A stretch of 64,000 bases of DNA, taken from contig CBDCYN010000023.1 of NCBI GenBank assembly GCA_965224205.1, forward strand, positions 554,994 through 618,993, given 5' to 3'. Position numbers and translations under genes: made by a program. Source of the stretch: CBDCYN01 sp965224205. Lineage in GTDB: Bacteria > Planctomycetota > Phycisphaerae > Phycisphaerales > Phycisphaeraceae. Below are positions 61,751 through 64,000 of this stretch, piece by piece (the stretch's first letter is position 1; every line of letters begins with the position of its first letter). The notes under the pieces are model-generated. The model did no database searches and was not told the DNA's origin. It saw only the letters and a program-made list of their open reading frames with translations.

Positions 61751-63186
61751 TGACCTTCCCCAGAGAAAGAAACTATGAAAGCCGGGTCTCCCGGTGGGCG
61801 GTTTGACGGGATCATGTCCCAGTACGGGCTGATCGTGTGGATCGCCCAAGTGTAACGCTTCACACAAGGAGACCGGCATGAGGATTTTGGCTATCGATTT
61901 GGGCAAGTTCAAGAGCGTGGTGTGTGTCTATGACTCGGTGGACCGTGAGCATCGGTTCGAGACGGTGGCGACGACCCCGTCGGCGATCCACGACTTGGTG
62001 GTCCAGGAAAATCCTGATCGGATGGTAATCGAGATCGGTTCGCAGGCGGGTTGGGTGTGTGATCTGGCCCGGACGCGCGAGATCCAGATCCAGGTGGCTA
62101 ACACGAACCACGAAGCTTGGCGGTGGAAGCACGTCAAACGCAAGACCGACCGTGACGACGCGTTGAAGCTGGCCCAGCTATCGGCGATGGATCAGCTGCC
62201 CACCGTGACAGTGCCCAAGACCCAAGTGCGTCAGTGGCGGAGCCTGATCGCTTACCGTCACACACTGGTGTCGCGACGCACGGCGATCAAGAATCACATC
62301 CGCTCGATCCTCGACCGTCAGGGCTTGACGATGCCCCGTGGTCACAAGGGCTGGAACCGTGAATCGATCGTCGCGTTGCGGCGGCAGGCCAAGCCGCTGT
62401 CGGACGCCGACTCGCAAGAACTGTGGCGATGCGAGCTGGACCTGGAATTGGCGGGCTTCGAGCACGTCAATCAGCTCATCGGGCAGGTCGAGGAGAAACT
62501 CGAAGCGTTAGCGGAACAGGACCAGCGGGTGCGGCAGCTACGGACCATCCCGGGGGTGGGGCCACGATTATCCGAGTTGATCGTGGCCACGATCGACGAC
62601 CCGAAACGGTTCGCCAACGCCAAACAGGTCGGCGCCTACGCGGGGCTGGTGCCGAGGTTATTTGAGTCGGGCACGATGCATCGTCAAGGCCGGATCACCG
62701 GTCGCGGCAACAAGCTGCTGCGGGCGTTGCTCGTGGAGGTCAGTTGGTTGATGCAGCGATACAACCCCTGGCTCAAGGATGTGTACGAACGGGTCTGCCG
62801 CGGCAGCAAGAGCCGCCGCAAGATCGCGGTGATCGCCTGTGCGCGGCGGTTGCTGATCCGCTGTTGGGCGATGCTTCGCGACGGCACGGATTGGCGGGGC
62901 CTCGAACCGGTTGCTGTGACGTAACGGGATCAACCCTCTTCCCGTTCCCCCTTCCAGGGGGAAGCCCCCCAGAAGGGCTGGGCCTGGATTCAATGGTTGA
63001 GGATTCGGTCATGACTGGGCAAGACGATAGCCCGACCGTCCACTTGAGGCGTAAGAGCCCCGTGAGAAAGAATGGGCGTCGTCGTATGAAGTTGAATGGG
63101 CCCGTAGACGACGGGTGAATGCCCCATCGCTCACGGAAAGCCCGGATAGGAGTTTGAACCCATCCACCGAACCCAACCAAAGTATT
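61751..63186 (+). mobile_element. IS110-family element, copy 3, on the tip of another IS3
   Basis: Same 1,436 bases as copy 1: it starts TGACCTTCCCC after istB and ends AAAGTATT before the IS3 tip TGACCGACCC. The outer flank is unrelated to that of copy 1. Confidence 0.8.
61878..62924 (+). CDS. IS110-family DEDD recombinase (copy 3)
   Basis: Identical 348-residue protein to copies 1 and 2. The candidate bridge RNA region lies at 61756-61877. Confidence 0.95.
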   Translation: MRILAIDLGKFKSVVCVYDSVDREHRFETVATTPSAIHDLVVQENPDRMVIEIGSQAGWVCDLARTREIQIQVANTNHEAWRWKHVKRKTDRDDALKLAQLSAMDQLPTVTVPKTQVRQWRSLIAYRHTLVSRRTAIKNHIRSILDRQGLTMPRGHKGWNRESIVALRRQAKPLSDADSQELWRCELDLELAGFEHVNQLIGQVEEKLEALAEQDQRVRQLRTIPGVGPRLSELIVATIDDPKRFANAKQVGAYAGLVPRLFESGTMHRQGRITGRGNKLLRALLVEVSWLMQRYNPWLKDVYERVCRGSKSRRKIAVIACARRLLIRCWAMLRDGTDWRGLEPVAVT

Positions 63187-64000
63187 TGACCGACCCGGCT
63201 TCATAGGAGTGGACGGTCCTAACTGCTAGGTAGGATGCCTGGCGAAAGGAGTCCACCAGATGTCAAAGTCGATGGGCAACGGGAAATCGAGCAAGCGGTA
63301 TGACGATCAGTTCAAGGCCGGGGCGGTGCGGATGGTCACCGAGGAAGGGTTGTCCCAGTCCGAGGTCGCCCGGCGCTTAGGGGTCGCGGGCACGACGGTG
63401 TGTGCTTGGGTTCGGCAGTTAGCCCCTAACGGTCGGCTCACTGATCAAGAGATTCGGATCAAGCTGCGGGAGTTGGAACAAGAGAACCGTCGGCTGAAGA
63501 TGGAACGGGAAATCCTAAAAAAAAGCCGCGACCTTCTTCGCGAGCGAAAGCCGATGAGGTACCGCTTCATCGACGAGCACCGCGACCACTGGCCGGTCCG
63601 CGTGATGTGCCGGGTCCTGTGCGTGAGCCCCAGCGGGTTCTACGCCTGGCGAGCCCGTCCCGTGTGCGAGCAGGCGACCCGTCGCGGGCAACTGGCGGAG
63701 AAGGTCCACCGGGTTTTTGAAGATCATCGTCGGGTCTACGGCAGCCCACGGGTTCATGAACAACTCCAAGCCGACGGTGAGCGTTGCAGCGTGAACACGG
63801 TGGCCAAGATCATGCAAGAAGAAGGCTTGCAAGCCAAAGGGCCTAAACGGTTCAAGCCGGTGACGACCGATTCGAAACACGATCAGCCGATCGCCGAGAA
63901 TCTCTTGCAACGTGACTTCACGGCCACGGGTCCCAACCAGAAATGGGTGGCCGATATCACGTATCTGCCCACGCGGATGGGCTGGGTGTATCTGGCGGTG
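63187..64000 (+). mobile_element. IS3-family element, second copy (runs off the window)
   Basis: Starts TGACCGACCCGGCTTCATAG and is nearly identical to 47323 onward, except for one extra A in the slippery run. Confidence 0.9.
63260..64000 (+). CDS. IS3-family OrfAB, genetically fused (partial)
   Basis: Start MSKSMGNGKSSKRYDDQFKA at 63260. The run at 63517-63524 has eight A instead of seven, so CTA AAA AAA AGC CGC reads straight into the orfB frame (KKSRDLLRERKPMRYRFIDE). The open frame has no stop to the window end. The protein is then the full transposase without ribosomal frameshifting. A homopolymer sequencing error is the main alternative. Confidence 0.8.
   Translation, partial: MSKSMGNGKSSKRYDDQFKAGAVRMVTEEGLSQSEVARRLGVAGTTVCAWVRQLAPNGRLTDQEIRIKLRELEQENRRLKMEREILKKSRDLLRERKPMRYRFIDEHRDHWPVRVMCRVLCVSPSGFYAWRARPVCEQATRRGQLAEKVHRVFEDHRRVYGSPRVHEQLQADGERCSVNTVAKIMQEEGLQAKGPKRFKPVTTDSKHDQPIAENLLQRDFTATGPNQKWVADITYLPTRMGWVYLAV

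Overview
The window (about 60% G+C) looks like a piece of a Planctomycetota chromosome, probably Phycisphaerae-like. The best clue is a giant secreted protein whose N-terminus carries LEPLESRILLAA, the planctomycete LEPR-XLL-type motif. It is followed by RTX repeats, beta-rich domains and a zinc-protease end. Almost everything else is accessory DNA: an SOS mutagenesis cassette, a Fic gene, layered insertion sequences and integrative islands at a tRNA-Asn gene.

Layout. 1-3555: imuA-imuB-dnaE2 (minus), the inducible translesion-synthesis operon; dnaE2 runs off the left edge. 3664-4767: a Fic-domain AMP-transferase-type gene (plus). 5042-9312: an IS481-like element that cut into the first of three IS630 copies, which abut each other at shared TA dinucleotides. 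9373-38208: a 28.8 kb segment bounded by 193/195-bp inverted repeats, each next to a small phage-packaging-like gene. Inside it lies one gene of about 26.4 kb (minus), broken only by a dense cluster of frameshifts between about 26.03 and 29.43 kb. 38220-38427: the orphan C-terminal tail of an integrase and the right attachment site of a lost island. 38541-43879: an integrase cut by an IS21 remnant that was itself invaded by IS3-, IS21- and IS481-type elements. 44298-50932: an ISAs1-type element with a perfect 10-bp target duplication. It holds a second ISAs1 copy and an IS3 element with one inverted IS110 copy at each tip. 50999-51071: tRNA-Asn(GTT). 51078-56758: island 1, with an integrase ending inside the tRNA, IS66, an MmeI-like DNA methyltransferase and an excisionase-like HTH. 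From 56759: island 2, with an integrase split by IS630, an XRE repressor, a primase/helicase-type protein and an HTH remnant. 61414-64000: an IS21 fragment, then a second IS110-IS3 pair.

How the parts fit. The islands use the 3' end of tRNA-Asn as attB. The shared core lies inside the integrase reading frame, so each recombination swaps the integrase C-terminal tail. The three IS110 copies all sit exactly on the terminal TGACC of an IS3 element. The non-coding DNA at the IS110 left end contains a 16-base stretch nearly complementary to the IS3 terminal repeat, which suggests bridge-RNA-style targeting. Three unrelated genes (imuA, fic, the XRE regulator) have a near-consensus -10 box only 6-7 bases before the start codon, which implies leaderless transcripts.
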